Of a stretch of 64,000 nucleotides of DNA, positions 11,666 through 24,572 are shown one piece after another. Position numbers and translations under genes: made by a program. The stretch's first letter is position 1. The number at the start of each line of letters is the position of its first letter. Below the pieces are notes generated by a model that saw only the letters and a program-made list of their open reading frames with translations, did not search any database and was not told where the DNA came from. The stretch lies in the NCBI GenBank assembly GCA_024362935.1, contig JANCRA010000169.1:558501-622500 (forward strand). The letters are read 5' to 3'. This DNA comes from Setophaga petechia. Lineage: Eukaryota; Chordata; Aves; Passeriformes; Parulidae.

Positions 11666-12837
11666 TTGCAAAGGACCAAAAGCTGCAGAACGAAGCTCAC
11701 AGATGTTGCACAAGCAGGGGAAAAAGACAAAGACGAAGACACAACTCGCTGGGGAAGATATGAGGGACATGGCATGGATACCTAAAAGAAAAAACAAAAA
11801 TTTCTTTCCCAAAGTCAAAGCCATCAAAAGGCAGGCCATATGCCATCAAGTGCAGGCACATGCAGCAGAGCTTGCCAAAATTGATCCCTGCTGAAGGCCA
11901 AAACACAAAGCAAGGACTTCCAAACTCCCTGGAATGGAGATACCATCAGAGCAATTGCAATCGGAGGAGAAAAAAAAAAAATTGGGGAAATTTTGTCATT
12001 CCGAGAAAATGGCCAGCATTAAATCCGGCGCATTGCAAAGGACCAAAACATGCCAAAACTAAGCTCACAGCTGTTGCAAAAGCAGGGGAATAATTCAAGG
12101 AGGAAGACACGACTTGCAGGGCAAGATATAAGAAACGCGGCAAGGATACCTAAAAAAAAAAACAAAGAAATTTCTTTCCCAAAGTCAAAGCCATCAAAAG
12201 GCAGGCCATATGCCATCAAGTGCAGGCATATGCATCAGAGCTTGCCAAAACTGATCCCCGCTGAAGGCCAAAACACAAAGGAAGGACTTCCAAACTCCCT
12301 GGAATGGAGATACCATCAAAGCAATTGCAATCGTAGGAGAAAAAAAAAAAATTGGGGAAATTTTGTCATTCCGAGAAAATGGCCAGCATTAAATCCGGCG
12401 CATTGCAAAGGACCAAAACATGCCAAAACTAAGCTCACAGCTGTTGCAAAAGCAGGGGAATAAGTCAAGGAGGAAGACTCGACTTGCTGGCGAAGATATA
12501 AGAAACACGGCATGGATACTAAGAAAACAAAAAAAAATCTTTCGCAAAGTCAAAGCCATCAAAAAGCATGGCATGCCATCAAGTGCAGGGACATGCACCA
12601 AAGATTCTTCTATTAGTCCCCATTGAAATCGCAAGATTCCGTTTCCCTTCCCGAAAGGAAATTACATTTCCTTTCGGGAAGGGAAACGGAATCTTGCGAA
12701 CCCCAAAAGAAAGACTTACAAACACCCTGCAAAGGACATAGGATCAAAAGAAATGCAATTGAAAAAAACCCCACAAAAACCAGAAAATTCGGAGTTTTAG
12801 TCTCTTCAAAAAATGGTCTGGAAGGAACTGAGCGGCA
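11666..12837 (+). repeat. Unit 12: C-A-B
   Basis: C 11666-12032, A 12033-12402, B 12403-12837. Hairpin 12629-12699, loop TAC. Confidence 0.93.
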
Positions 12838-13638
12838 TTGCAAAGGACCAAAAGATGCAGAACGAAGCTCACAGATGTTGCACAAGCAGGGGAAAAAGAC
12901 AAAGACGAAGACACAACTCGCTGGGGAAGATATGAGGGACATGGCATGGATAACTAAAAGAAAAAACAAAAATTTCTTTCCCAAAGTCAAAGCCATCAAA
13001 TGGCAGGCCATATGCCATCAAGTGCAGGCACATGCAGCAGAGCTTGCCAAAACTGATCCCCGCTGAAGGCCAAAACACAAAGGAAGGACTTCCAAACTCC
13101 CTGGAATGGAGATACCATCAAAGCAATTGCAATCGGAGGAGAAAAAATAAAAATTGGGCAAATTTTTTCATTCCGAGAAAATGGCCAGCATTAAATCCCG
13201 CGCATTGCAAAGGACCAAAACATGCCAAAACTAAGCTCACAGCTGTTGCAAAAGCTGGGGAATAAGTCAAGGAGGAAGACACGACTTGCTGGCGAAGATA
13301 TAAGAAACACGGCATGGATACTAAGAAAACAAAAAAAAATCTTTCGCAAAGTCAAAGCCATCAAAAAGCATGGCATGCCATCACGTGCAGGGACATGCAC
13401 CAAAGATTCTTCTATTAGTCCCCATTGAAAACGCAAGATTCCGTTTCCCTTCCCGAAAGGAAATGAATTTCCTTTCGGGAAGGGAAACGGAATCTTGCGA
13501 ACCCCAAAAGAAAGACTTACAAACACTCTGCAAAGGACATAGGATCAAAAGAAATGCAATTGAAAAAAACCCCACAAAAACCAGAAAATTTGGAGTTTTA
13601 GTCTCTTCAAAAAATGGTCTGGAAGGAACTGAGCGGCA
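12838..13638 (+). repeat. Unit 13: C-B dimer
   Basis: C 12838-13204, B 13205-13638. Hairpin 13431-13500, loop GA. The C tail is A-like. Confidence 0.93.
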
Positions 13639-14809
13639 TTGCAAAGGACCAAAAGCTGCAGAACTAAGCTCACAGATGTTGCACAAGCAGGGGAAAAAGA
13701 CAAAGACGAAGACACAACTCGCTGGGGAAGATATGAGGGACATGGCATGGATACCTAAAAGAAAAAACAAAAATTTCTTTCCCAAAGTCAAAGCCATCAA
13801 AAGGCAGGCCATATGCCATCAAGTGCAGGCACATGCAGCAGAGCTTGCCAAAATTGATCCCTGCTGAAGGCCAAAACACAAAGCAAGGACTTCCAAACTC
13901 CCTGGAATGGAGATACCATCAGAGCAATTGCAATCGGAGGAGAAAAAAAAAAAATTGGGGAAATTTTGTCATTCCGAGAAAATGGCCAGCATTAAATCCC
14001 GCGCATTGCAAAGGACCAAAACATGCCAAAACTAAGCTCACAGCTGTTGCAAAAGCAGGGGAATAATTCAAGGAGGAAGACACGACTTGCAGGGCAAGAT
14101 ATAAGAAACGCGGCAAGGATACCTAAGAAAAAAAACAAAGAAATTTCTTTCCCAAAGTCAAAGCCATCAAAAGGCAGGCCATATGCCATCAAGTGCAGGC
14201 ACATGCATCAGAGCTTGCCAAAACTGATCCCCGCTGAAGGCCAAAACACAAAGGAAGGACTTCCAAACTCCCTGGAATGGAGATACCATCAAAGCAATTG
14301 CAATCGGAGGAAAAAAAAAAAAAATAGGGGAAATTTTGTCATTCCGAGAAAATGGCCAGCATTAAATCCCGCGCATTGCAAAGGACCAAAACATGCCAAA
14401 ACTAAGCTCACAGCTGTTGCAAAAGCTGGGGAATAAGTCAAGGAGGAAGACACGACTTGCTGGCGAAGATATAAGAAACACGGCATGGATACTAAGAAAA
14501 CAAAAAAAATCTTTCGCAAAGTCAAAGCCATCAAAAAGCATGGCATGCCATCAAGTGCAGGGACATGCACCAAAGATTCTTCTATTAGTCCCCATTGGAA
14601 TCGCAAGATTCCGTTTCCCTTCCCGAAAGGAAATGTAACTTCCTTTCGGGAAGGGAAACGGAATCTTGCGAACCCCAAAAGAAAGACTTACAAACACTCT
14701 GCAAAGGACATAGGATCAAAAGAAATGCAATTGAAAAAAACCCCACAAAAACCAGAAAATTCGGAGTTTTAGTCTCTTCAAAAAATGGTCTGGAAGGAAC
14801 TGAGCGGCA
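13639..14809 (+). repeat. Unit 14: C-A-B
   Basis: C 13639-14005, A 14006-14375, B 14376-14809. Hairpin 14601-14671, loop GTA, ACTTCC arm mismatch. Confidence 0.93.
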
Positions 14810-15609
14810 TTGCAAAGGACCAAAAGATGCACAACGAAGCTCACAGATGTTGCACAAGCAGGGGAAAAAGACAAAGACGAAGACACAACTCGCTGGGGAA
14901 GATATGAGGGACATGGCATGGATACCTAAAAGAAAAAACAAAAATTTCTTTCCCAAAGTCAAAGCCATCAAAAGGCAGGCCATATGCCATCAAGTGCAGG
15001 CACATGCAGCAGAGCTTGCCAAAACTGATCCCCGCTGAAGGCCAAAACACAAAGGAAGGACTTCCAAACTCCCTGGAATGGAGATACCATCAAAGCAATT
15101 GCAATCGGAGGAGAAAAAAAAAAATTGGGGAAATTTTGTCATTCCGAGAAAATGGCCAGCATTAAATCCCGCGCATTGCAAAGGACCAAAACATGCCAAA
15201 ACTAAGCTCACAGCTGTTGCAAAAGCTGGGGAATAAGTCAAGGAGGAAGACACGACTTGCTGGCGAAGATATAAGAAACACGGCATGGATACTAAGAAAA
15301 CAAAAAAAAATCTTTCGCAAAGTCAAAGCCATCAAAAAGCATGGCATGCCATCAAGTGCAGGGACATGCACCAAAGATTCTTCTATTAGTCCCCATTGAA
15401 AACGCAAGATTCCGTTTCCCTTCCCGAAAGGAAATGAATTTCCTTTCGGGAAGGGAAACGGAATCTTGCGAACCCCAAAAGAAAGACTTACAAACACTCT
15501 GCAAAGGACATAGGATCAAAAGAAATGCAATTGAAAAAAACCCCACAAAAACCAGAAAATTCGGAGTTTTAGTCTCTTCAAAAAATGGTCTGGAAGGAAC
15601 TGAGCGGCA
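14810..15609 (+). repeat. Unit 15: C-B dimer
   Basis: C 14810-15175, B 15176-15609. Hairpin 15402-15471, loop GA. The C has the private variant ATGCACAACG. Confidence 0.93.
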
Positions 15610-16732
15610 TTGCAAAGGACCAAAAGCTGCAGAACTAAGCTCACAGATGTTGCACAAGCAGGGGAAAAAGACAAAGACGAAGACAGAACTCGCTGGGGAA
15701 GATATGAGGGACATGGCATGGATACCTAAAAGAAAAAACAAAAATTTCTTTCCCAAAGTCAAAGCCATCAAAAGGCAGGCCATATGCCATCAAGTGCAGG
15801 CACATGCAGCAGAGCTTGCCAAAACTGATCCCCGCTGAAGGCCAAAACACAAAGGAAGGACTTCCAAACTCCCTGGAATGGAGATACCATCAAAGCAATT
15901 GCAATCGGAGGAGAAAAAAAAAAAATTGGGGAAATTTTGTCATTCCGAGAAAATGGCCAGGATTAAATCCGGCGCATTGCAAAGGACCAAAACATGCCAA
16001 AACTAAGCTCACAGCTGTTGCAAAAGCAGGGGAATAAGTCAAGGAGGAAGACACGACTTGCAGGGCAAGATATAAGAAACGCGGAAAGGATACCTAAAAG
16101 AAAAAAACAAAGAAATTTCTTTTCCAAAGTCAAAGCCATCAAAAGGCAGGCCATATGCCATCAAGTGCAGGCACATGCAGCAGAGCTTGCCAAAACTGAT
16201 CCCCGCTGAAGGCCAAAACACAAAGGAAGGACTTCCAAACTCCCTGGAATGGAGATACCATCAAAGCAATTGCAATCGGAGGAAAAAAAAAAAAAACTAG
16301 GGGAAATTTTGTCATTCCGAGAAAATGGCCAGCATTAAATCCGGCGCATTGCAAAGGACCAAAACATGCCAAAACTAAGCTCACAGCTGTTGCAAAAGCA
16401 GGGGAATAAGTCAAGGAGGAAGACTCGACTTGCTGGCGAAGATATAAGAAACACGGCAGGGATACTAAGAAAACAAAAAAAAATCTTTCGCAAAGTCAAA
16501 GCCATCAAAAAGCATGGCATGCCATCAAGTGCAGGGACATGCACCAAAGATTCTTCTATTAGTCCCCATTGAATCGGGAAACGGAATCTTGCGAACCCCA
16601 AAAGAAAGACTTACAAACACTCTGCAAAGGACATAGGATCAAAAGAAATGCAATTGAAAAAAACCCCACAAAAACCAGAAAATTTGGAGTTTTAGTCTCT
16701 TCAAAAAATGGTCTGGAAGGAACTGAGCGGCA
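15610..16732 (+). repeat. Unit 16: C-A-B (short B)
   Basis: C 15610-15976, A 15977-16348, B 16349-16732 (384 bp). The C has an A-like tail although an A follows, an exception to the dimer pattern. Confidence 0.93.
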
Positions 16733-17904
16733 TTGCAAAGGACCAAAAGCTGCAGAACTAAGCTCACAGATGTTGCACAAGCAGGGGAAAAAGACAAAGA
16801 CGAAGACACAACTCGCTGGGGAAGATATGAGGGACATGGCATGGATACCTAAAAGAAAAAACAAAAATTTCTTTCCCAAAGTCAAAGCCATCAAAAGGCA
16901 GGCCATATGCCATCAAGTGCAGGCACATGCAGCAGAGCTTGCCAAAATTGATCCCTGCTGAAGGCCAAAACACAAAGGAAGGACTTCCAAACTCCCTGGA
17001 ATGGAGATACGATCAGAGCAATTGCAATCGGAGGAGAAAAAATAAAAATTGGGGAAATTTTGTCATTCCGAGAAAATGGCCAGCATTAAATCCGGCGCAT
17101 TGCAAAGGACCAAAACATGCCAAAACTAAGCTCACAGCTGTTGCAAAAGCAGGGGAATAATTCAAGGAGGAAGACACGACTTGCAGGGCAAGATATAAGA
17201 AACGCGGCAAGGATACCTAAGAAAAAAAACAAAGAAATTTCTTTCCCAAAGTCAAAGCCATCAAAAGGCAGGCCATATGCCATCAAGTGCAGGCACATGC
17301 AGCAGAGCTTGCCAAAAGTGATCCCCGCTGAAGGCCGAAACACAAAGGAAGGACTTCCAAACTCCCTGAAATGGAGATACCATCAAAGAAATTGCAATCG
17401 GAGGAAAAAAAAAAAAAATTGGGGAAATTTTGTCATTCCGAGAAAATGGCCAGCATTAAATCCCGCGCATTGCAAAGGACCAAAACATGCCAAAACTAAG
17501 CTCACAGCTGTTGCAAAAGCAGGGGAATAAGTCAAGGAGGAAGACTCGACTTGCTGGCGAAGATATAAGAAACACGGCATGGATACTAAGAAAACAAAAA
17601 AAAATCTTTCGCAAAGTCAAAGCCATCAAAAAGCATGGCATGCCATCAAGTGCAGGGACATGCACCAAAGATTCTTCTATTAGTCCCCATTGAAATCGCA
17701 AGATTCCGTTTCCCTTCCCGAAAGGAAATGTAACTTCCTTTCGGGAAGGGAAACGGCATCTTGCGAACCCCAAAAGAAAGACTTACAAACACTCTGCAAA
17801 GGACATAGGATCAAAAGAAATGCAATTGAAAAAAACCCCACAAAAACCAGAATATTCGGAGTTTTAGTCTCTTCAAAAAATGGTCTGGAAGGAACTGAGC
17901 GGCA
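16733..17904 (+). repeat. Unit 17: C-A-B
   Basis: C 16733-17099, A 17100-17469, B 17470-17904. Hairpin 17696-17766, loop GTA; arm mismatches at ACTTCC and at GGCATC (GGAATC elsewhere). Confidence 0.93.
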
Positions 17905-18708
17905 TTGCAAAGGACCAAAAGATGCAGAACGAAGCTCACAGATGTTGCACAAGCAGGGGAAAAAGACAAAGACGAAGACACAACTCGCTGGGGAAGATAT
18001 GGGGGACATGGCATGGATAACTAAAAGAAAAAAAAAAAAACTTCTTTCCCAAAGTCAAAGCCATCAAATGGCAGGCCATATGCCATCAAGTGCTGGCACA
18101 TGCAGCAGAGCTTGCCAAAACTGATCCCCGCTGAAGGCCAAAACACAAAGGAAGGACTTCCAAACTCCCTGGAATGGAGATACCATCAAAGCAATTGCAA
18201 TCGGAGGAGAAAAAATAAAAATTGGGCAAATTTTGTCATTCCGAGAAAATGGCCAGCATTAAATCCCGCGCATTGCAAAGGACCAAAACATGCCAAAACT
18301 AAGCTCACAGCTGTTGCAAAAGCTGGGGAATAAGTCAAGGAGGAAGACACGACTTGCTGGCGAAGATATAAGAAACACGGCATGGATACTAAGAAAACAA
18401 AAAAAAATCTTTCGCAAAGTCAAAGCCATCAAAAAGCATGGCATGCCATCAAGTGCAGGGACATGCACCAAAGATTATTCTATTAGTCCCCATTGAAATC
18501 GCAAGATTCCGTTTCCCTTCCCGAAAGGAAATGTAATTTCCTTTCGGGAAGGGAAACGGAATCTTGCGAACCCCAAAAGAAAGACTTACAAACACTCTGC
18601 AAAGGACATAGGATCAAAAGAAATGCAATTGAAAAAAACCGCACAAAAAACCAGAAAATTCGGAGTTTTAGTCTCTTCAAAAAATGGTCTGGAAGGAACT
18701 GAGCGGCA
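17905..18708 (+). repeat. Unit 18: C-B dimer
   Basis: C 17905-18272, B 18273-18708. Hairpin 18499-18569, loop GTA. One extra A after GCAC in the B tail makes it 436 bp. The C tail is A-like. Confidence 0.93.
18499..18569. repeat. B-monomer inverted repeat, GTA loop (type example)
   Basis: Same 34-bp arms as at 2496-2566, but the loop is GTA, the reverse complement of TAC, while both flanks keep the same orientation. GTA is the commonest loop (13 copies), all between 7819 and 28091 except one at 56135. Confidence 0.95.
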
Positions 18709-19881
18709 TTGCAAAGGACCAAAAGCTGCAGAACGAAGCTCACAGATGTTGCACAAGCAGGGGAAAAAGACAAAGACGAAGACACAACTCGCTGGGGAAG
18801 ATATGAGGGACATGGCATGGATACCTAAAAGAAAAAACAAAAATTTCTTTCCCAAAGTCAAAGCCATCAAAAGGCAGGCCATATGCCATCAAGTGCAGGC
18901 ACATGCAGCAGAGCTTGCCAAAATTGATCCCTGCTGAAGGCCAAAACACAAAGGAAGGACTTCCAAACTCCCTGGAATGGAGATACCATCAGAGCAATTG
19001 CAATCGGAGGAGAAAAAAAAAAAATTGGGGAAATTTTGTCATTCCGAGAAAATGGCCAGGATTAAATCCGGCGCATTGCAAAGGACCAAAACATGCCAAA
19101 ACTAAGCTCACAGCTGTTGCAAAAGCAGGGGAATAAGTCAAGGAGGAAGACACGACTTGCAGGGCAAGATACAAGAAACGCGGAAAGGATACCTAAAAGA
19201 AAAAAACAAAGAAATTTCTTTAACAAAGTCAAAGCCATCAAAAGGCAGGCCATATGCCATCAAGTGCAGGCACATGCATCAGAGCTTGCCAAAACTGATC
19301 CCCGCTGAAGGCCAAAACACAAAGGAAGGACTTCCAAACTCCCTGGAATGGAGATACCATCAAAGCAATTGCAATCGGAGGAGAAAAAATAAAAATTGGG
19401 CAAATTTTGTCATTCCGAGAAAATGGCCAGCATTAAATCCCGCGCATTGCAAAGGACCAAAACATGCCAAAACTAAGCTCACAGCTGTTGCAAAAGCTGG
19501 GGAATAAGTCAAGGAGGAAGACACGACTTGCTGGCGAAGATATAAGAAACACGGCATGGATACTAAGAAAACAAAAAAAAATCTTTCGCAAAGTCAAAGC
19601 CATCAAAAAGCATGGCATGCCATCAAGTGCAGGGACATGCACCAAAGATTCTTCTATTAGTCCCCATTGAAATCGCAAGATTCCGTTTCCCTTCCCGAAA
19701 GGAAATGTAATTTCCTTTCGGGAAGGGAAACGGAATCTTGCGAACCCCAAAAGAAAGACTTACAAACACTCTGCAAAGGACATAGGATCAAAAGAAATGC
19801 AATTGAAAAGAACCCCACAAAAACCAGAAAATTCAGAGTTTTAGTCTCTTCAAAAAATGGTCTGGAAGGAACTGAGCGGCA
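18709..19881 (+). repeat. Unit 19: C-A-B
   Basis: C 18709-19075, A 19076-19446, B 19447-19881. Hairpin 19673-19743, loop GTA. The A has TTTAACAAAG. Confidence 0.93.
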
Positions 19882-21053
19882 TTGCAAAGGACCAAAAGAT
19901 GCAGAACGAAGCTCACAGATGTTACACAAGCAGGGGAAAAAGACAAAGACGAAGACACAACTCGCTAGGGAAGATATGAGGGACATGGCATGGATACCTA
20001 AAAGAAAAAACAAAAATTTCTTTCCCAAAGTCAAAGCCATCAAAAGGCAGGCCATATGCCATCAAGTGCAGGCACATGCAGCAGAGCTTGCCAAAATTGA
20101 TCCCTGCTGAAGGCCAAAACACAAAGCAAGGACTTCCAAACTCCCTGGAATGGAGATACCATCAGAGCAATTGCAATCGGAGGAGAAAAAATAAAAATTG
20201 GGGAAATTTTGTCATTCCGAGAAAATGGCCAGCATTAAATCCGGCGCATTGCAAAGGACCAAAACATGCCAAAACTAAGCTCACAGCTGTTGCAAAAGCA
20301 GGGGAATAATTCAAGGAGGAAGACACGACTTGCAGGGCAAGATATAAGAAACGCGGCAAGGATACCTAAGAAAAAAAACAAAGAAATTTCTTTCCCAAAG
20401 TCAAAGCCATCAAAAGGCAGGCCATATGCCATCAAGTGCAGGCACATGCAGCAGAGCTTGCCAAAACTGATCCCCGCTGAAGGCCAAAACACAAAGGAAG
20501 GACTTCCAAACTCCCTGGAATGGAGATACCATCAAAACAATTGCAATCGGAGGAAAAAAAAAAAAAATTGGGGAAATTTTGTCATTCCGAGAAAATGGCC
20601 AGCATTAAATCCGGCGCATTGCAAAGGACCAAAACATGCCAAAACTAAGCTCACAGCTGTTGCAAAAGCTGGGGAATAAGTCAAGGAGGAAGACACGACT
20701 TGCTGGCGAAGATATAAGAAACACGGCATGGATACTAAGAAAACAAAGAAAAATCTTTGGCAAAGTCAAAGCCATCAAAAAGCATGGCATGCCATCAAGT
20801 GCAGGGACATGCACCAAAGATTCTTCTATTAGTCCCCATTGAAATCGCAAGATTCCGTTTCCCTTCCCGAAAGGAAATGTAATTTCCTTTCGGGAAGGGA
20901 AACGGAATCTTGCGAACCCCAAAAGAAAGACTTACAAACACCCTGCAAAGGACATAGGATCAAAAGAAATGCAATTGAAAAAAACCCCACAAAAACCAGA
21001 AAATTCGGAGTTTTAGTCTCTTCAAAAAATGGTCTGGAAGGAACTGAGCGGCA
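19882..21053 (+). repeat. Unit 20: C-A-B
   Basis: C 19882-20248, A 20249-20618, B 20619-21053. Hairpin 20845-20915, loop GTA. The C has GTTACACAAG and the B has ATCTTTGG. Confidence 0.93.
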
Positions 21054-22226
21054 TTGCAAAGGACCAAAAGATGCAGAACGAAGCTCACAGATGTTGCACA
21101 AGCAGGGGAAAAAGACAAAGACGAAGACACAACTCGCTGGGGAAGATATGAGGGACATGGCATGGATAACTAAAAGAAAAAACAAAAATTTCTTTCCCAA
21201 AGTCAAAGCCATCAAATGGCAGGCCATATGCCATCAAGTGCAGGCACATGCAGCAGAGCTTGCCAAAACTGATCCCCGCTGAAGGCCAAAACACAAAGGA
21301 AGGACTTCCAAACTCCCTTGAATGGAGATACCATCAAAGCAATTGCAATCGGAGGAGAAAAAATAAAAATTGGGCAAATTTTGTCATTCCGAGAAAATGG
21401 CCAGCATTAAATCCGGCGCATTGCAAAGGACCAAAACATGCCAAAACTAAGCTCACAGCGGTTGCAAAAGCAGGGGAATAAGTCAAGGAGGAAGACACGA
21501 CTTGCAGGGCAAGATACAAGAAACGCGGAAAGGATACCTAAAAGAAAAAAACAAAGAAATTTCTTTCCCAAAATGAAACCCATCAAAAGGCAGGCCATAT
21601 GCCATCAAGTGCAGGCACATGCATCAGAGCTTGCCAAAACTGATCCCCGCTGAAGGCCAAAACACAAAGGAAGGACTTCCAAACTCCCTGGAATGGAGAT
21701 ACCATCAAAGCAATTGCAATCGGAGGAGAAAAAAAAAAAATTGGGGAAATTTTGTCATTCCGAGAAAATGGCCAGCATTAAATCCCGCGCATTGCAAAGG
21801 ACCAAAACATGCCAAAACTAAGCTCACAGCTGTTGCAAAAGCAGGGGAATAAGTCAAGGAGGAAGACTTGACTTGCTGGCGAAGATATAAGAAACACGGC
21901 ATGGATACTAAGAAAACAAAAAAAAATCTTTCGCAAAGTCAAAGCCATCAAAAAGCATGGCATGCCATCAAGTGCAGGGACATGCACCAAAGATTCTTCT
22001 ATTAGTCCCCATTGAAATCGCAAGATTCCGTTTCCCTTCCCGAAAGGAAATGTAATTTCCTTTCGGGAAGGGAAACGGAATCTTGCGAACCCCAAAAGAA
22101 AGACTTACAAACACTCTGCAAAGGACATAGGATCAAAAGAAATGCAATTGAAAAGAACCCCACAAAAACCAGAAAATTCAGAGTTTTAGTCTCTTCAAAA
22201 AATGGTCTGGAAGGAACTGAGCGGCA
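21054..22226 (+). repeat. Unit 21: C-A-B
   Basis: C 21054-21420, A 21421-21791, B 21792-22226. Hairpin 22018-22088, loop GTA. The A has CAGCGGTTGC and AAAATGAAACCC. Confidence 0.93.
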
Positions 22227-23400
22227 TTGCAAAGGACCAAAAGATGCAGAACGAAGCTCACAGATGTTGCACAAGCAGGGGAAAAAGACAAAGACGAAGA
22301 CACAACTCGCTGGGGAAGATATGAGGGACATGGCATGGATACCTAAAAGAAAAAACAAAAATTTCTTTCCCAAAGTCAAAGCCATCAAAAGGCAGGCCAT
22401 ATGCCATCAAGTGCAGGCACATGCAGCAGAGCTTGCCAAAATTGATCCCTGCTGAAGGCCAAAACACAAAGCAAGGACTTCCAAACTCCCTGGAATGGAG
22501 ATACCATCAAAACAATTGCAATCGGAGGAGAAAAAAAAAAAAATTGGGGAAATTTTGTCATTCCGAGAAAATGGCCAGCATTAAATCCGGCGCATTGCAA
22601 AGGACCAAAACATGCCAAAACTAAGCTCACAGCTGTTGCAAAAGCAGGGGAATAAGTCAAGGAGGAAGACACGACTTGCAGGGCAAGATACAAGAAACGC
22701 GGAAAGGATACCTAAAAGAAAAAAACAAAGAAATTTCTTTAACAAAGTCAAAGCCATCAAAAGGCAGGCCATATGCCATCAAGTGCAGGCACATGCATCA
22801 GAGCTTGCCAAAACTGATCCCCGCTGAAGGCCAAAACACAAAGGAAGGACTTCCAAACTCCCTGGAATGGAGATACCATCAAAGCAATTGCAATCGGAGG
22901 AGAAAAAATAAAAATTGGGGAAATTTTGTCATTCCGAGAAAATGGCCAGCATTAAATCCCGCGCATTGCAAAGGACCAAAACATGCCAAAACTAAGCTCA
23001 CAGCTGTTGCAAAAGCTGGGGAATAAGTCAAGGAGGAAGACACGACTTGCTGGCGAAGATATAAGAAACACGGCATGGATACTAAGAAAACAAAAAAAAA
23101 TCTTTCGCAAAGTCAAAGCCATCAAAAAGCATGGCATGCCATCAAGTGCAGGGACATGCACCAAAGATTCTTCTATTAGTCCCCATTGAAATCGCAAGAT
23201 TCCGTTTCCCTTCCCGAAAGGAAATGTAATTTCCTTTCGGGAAGGGAAACGGAATCTTGCGAACCCCAAAAGAAAGACTTACAAACACTCTGCAAAGGAC
23301 ATAGGATCAAAAGAAATGCAATTGAAAAGAACCCCACAAAAACCAGAAAATTCAGAGTTTTAGTCTCTTCAAAAAATGGTCTGGAAGGAACTGAGCGGCA
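22227..23400 (+). repeat. Unit 22: C-A-B
   Basis: C 22227-22594, A 22595-22965, B 22966-23400. Hairpin 23192-23262, loop GTA. Second copy of the unit 19 type. Confidence 0.93.
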
Positions 23401-24572
23401 TTGCAAAGGACCAAAAGATGCAGAACGAAGCTCACAGATGTTACACAAGCAGGGGAAAAAGACAAAGACGAAGACACAACTCGCTAGGGAAGATATGAGG
23501 GACATGGCATGGATACCTAAAAGAAAAAACAAAAATTTCTTTCCCAAAGTCAAAGCCATCAAAAGGCAGGCCATATGCCATCAAGTGCAGGCACATGCAG
23601 CAGAGCTTGCCAAAATTGATCCCTGCTGAAGGCCAAAACACAAAGCAAGGACTTCCAAACTCCCTGGAATGGAGATACCATCAGAGCAATTGCAATCGGA
23701 GGAGAAAAAAAAAAAATTGGGGAAATTTTGTCATTCCGAGAAAATGGCCAGCATTAAATCCGGCGCATTGCAAAGGACCAAAACATGCCAAAACTAAGCT
23801 CACAGCTGTTGCAAAAGCAGGGGAATAATTCAAGGAGGAAGACACGACTTGCAGGGCAAGATATAAGAAACGCGGCAAGGATACCTAAGAAAAAAAACAA
23901 AGAAATTTCTTTCCCAAAGTCAAAGCCATCAAAAGGCAGGCCATATGCCATCAAGTGCAGGCACATGCAGCAGAGCTTGCCAAAACTGATCCCCGCTGAA
24001 GGCCAAAACACAAAGGAAGGACTTCCAAACTCCCTGGAATGGAGATACCATCAAAACAATTGCAATCGGAGGAAAAAAAAAAAAAATTGGGGAAATTTTG
24101 TCATTCCGAGAAAATGGCCAGCATTAAATCCGGCGCATTGCAAAGGACCAAAACATGCCAAAACTAAGCTCACAGCTGTTGCAAAAGCTGGGGAATAAGT
24201 CAAGGAGGAAGACACGACTTGCTGGCGAAGATATAAGAAACACGGCATGGATACTAAGAAAACAAAGAAAAATCTTTGGCAAAGTCAAAGCCATCAAAAA
24301 GCATGGCATGCCATCAAGTGCAGGGACATGCACCAAAGATTCTTCTATTAGTCCCCATTGAAATCGCAAGATTCCGTTTCCCTTCCCGAAAGGAAATGTA
24401 ATTTCCTTTCGGGAAGGGAAACGGAATCTTGCGAACCCCAAAAGAAAGACTTACAAACACCCTGCAAAGGACATAGGATCAAAAGAAATGCAATTGAAAA
24501 AAACCCCACAAAAACCAGAAAATTCGGAGTTTTAGTCTCTTCAAAAAATGGTCTGGAAGGAACTGAGCGGCA
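23401..24572 (+). repeat. Unit 23: C-A-B
   Basis: C 23401-23767, A 23768-24137, B 24138-24572. Hairpin 24364-24434, loop GTA. Second copy of the unit 20 type. Confidence 0.93.

Larger units (their letters stand above)
42..18708 (+). repeat. Zone 1: irregular higher-order units (n=0, 1, 2)
   Basis: Eighteen C-(A)n-B units with n = 2,1,0,0,0,1,0,1,1,0,2,1,0,1,0,1,1,0. Dimer (C-B) and trimer (C-A-B) units alternate without a fixed period. The zone contains duplications at offsets of about 1,603, 6,557 and 10,132 bp. Short-form B monomers occur at 1150, 8990, 11282 and 16349. Confidence 0.93.
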
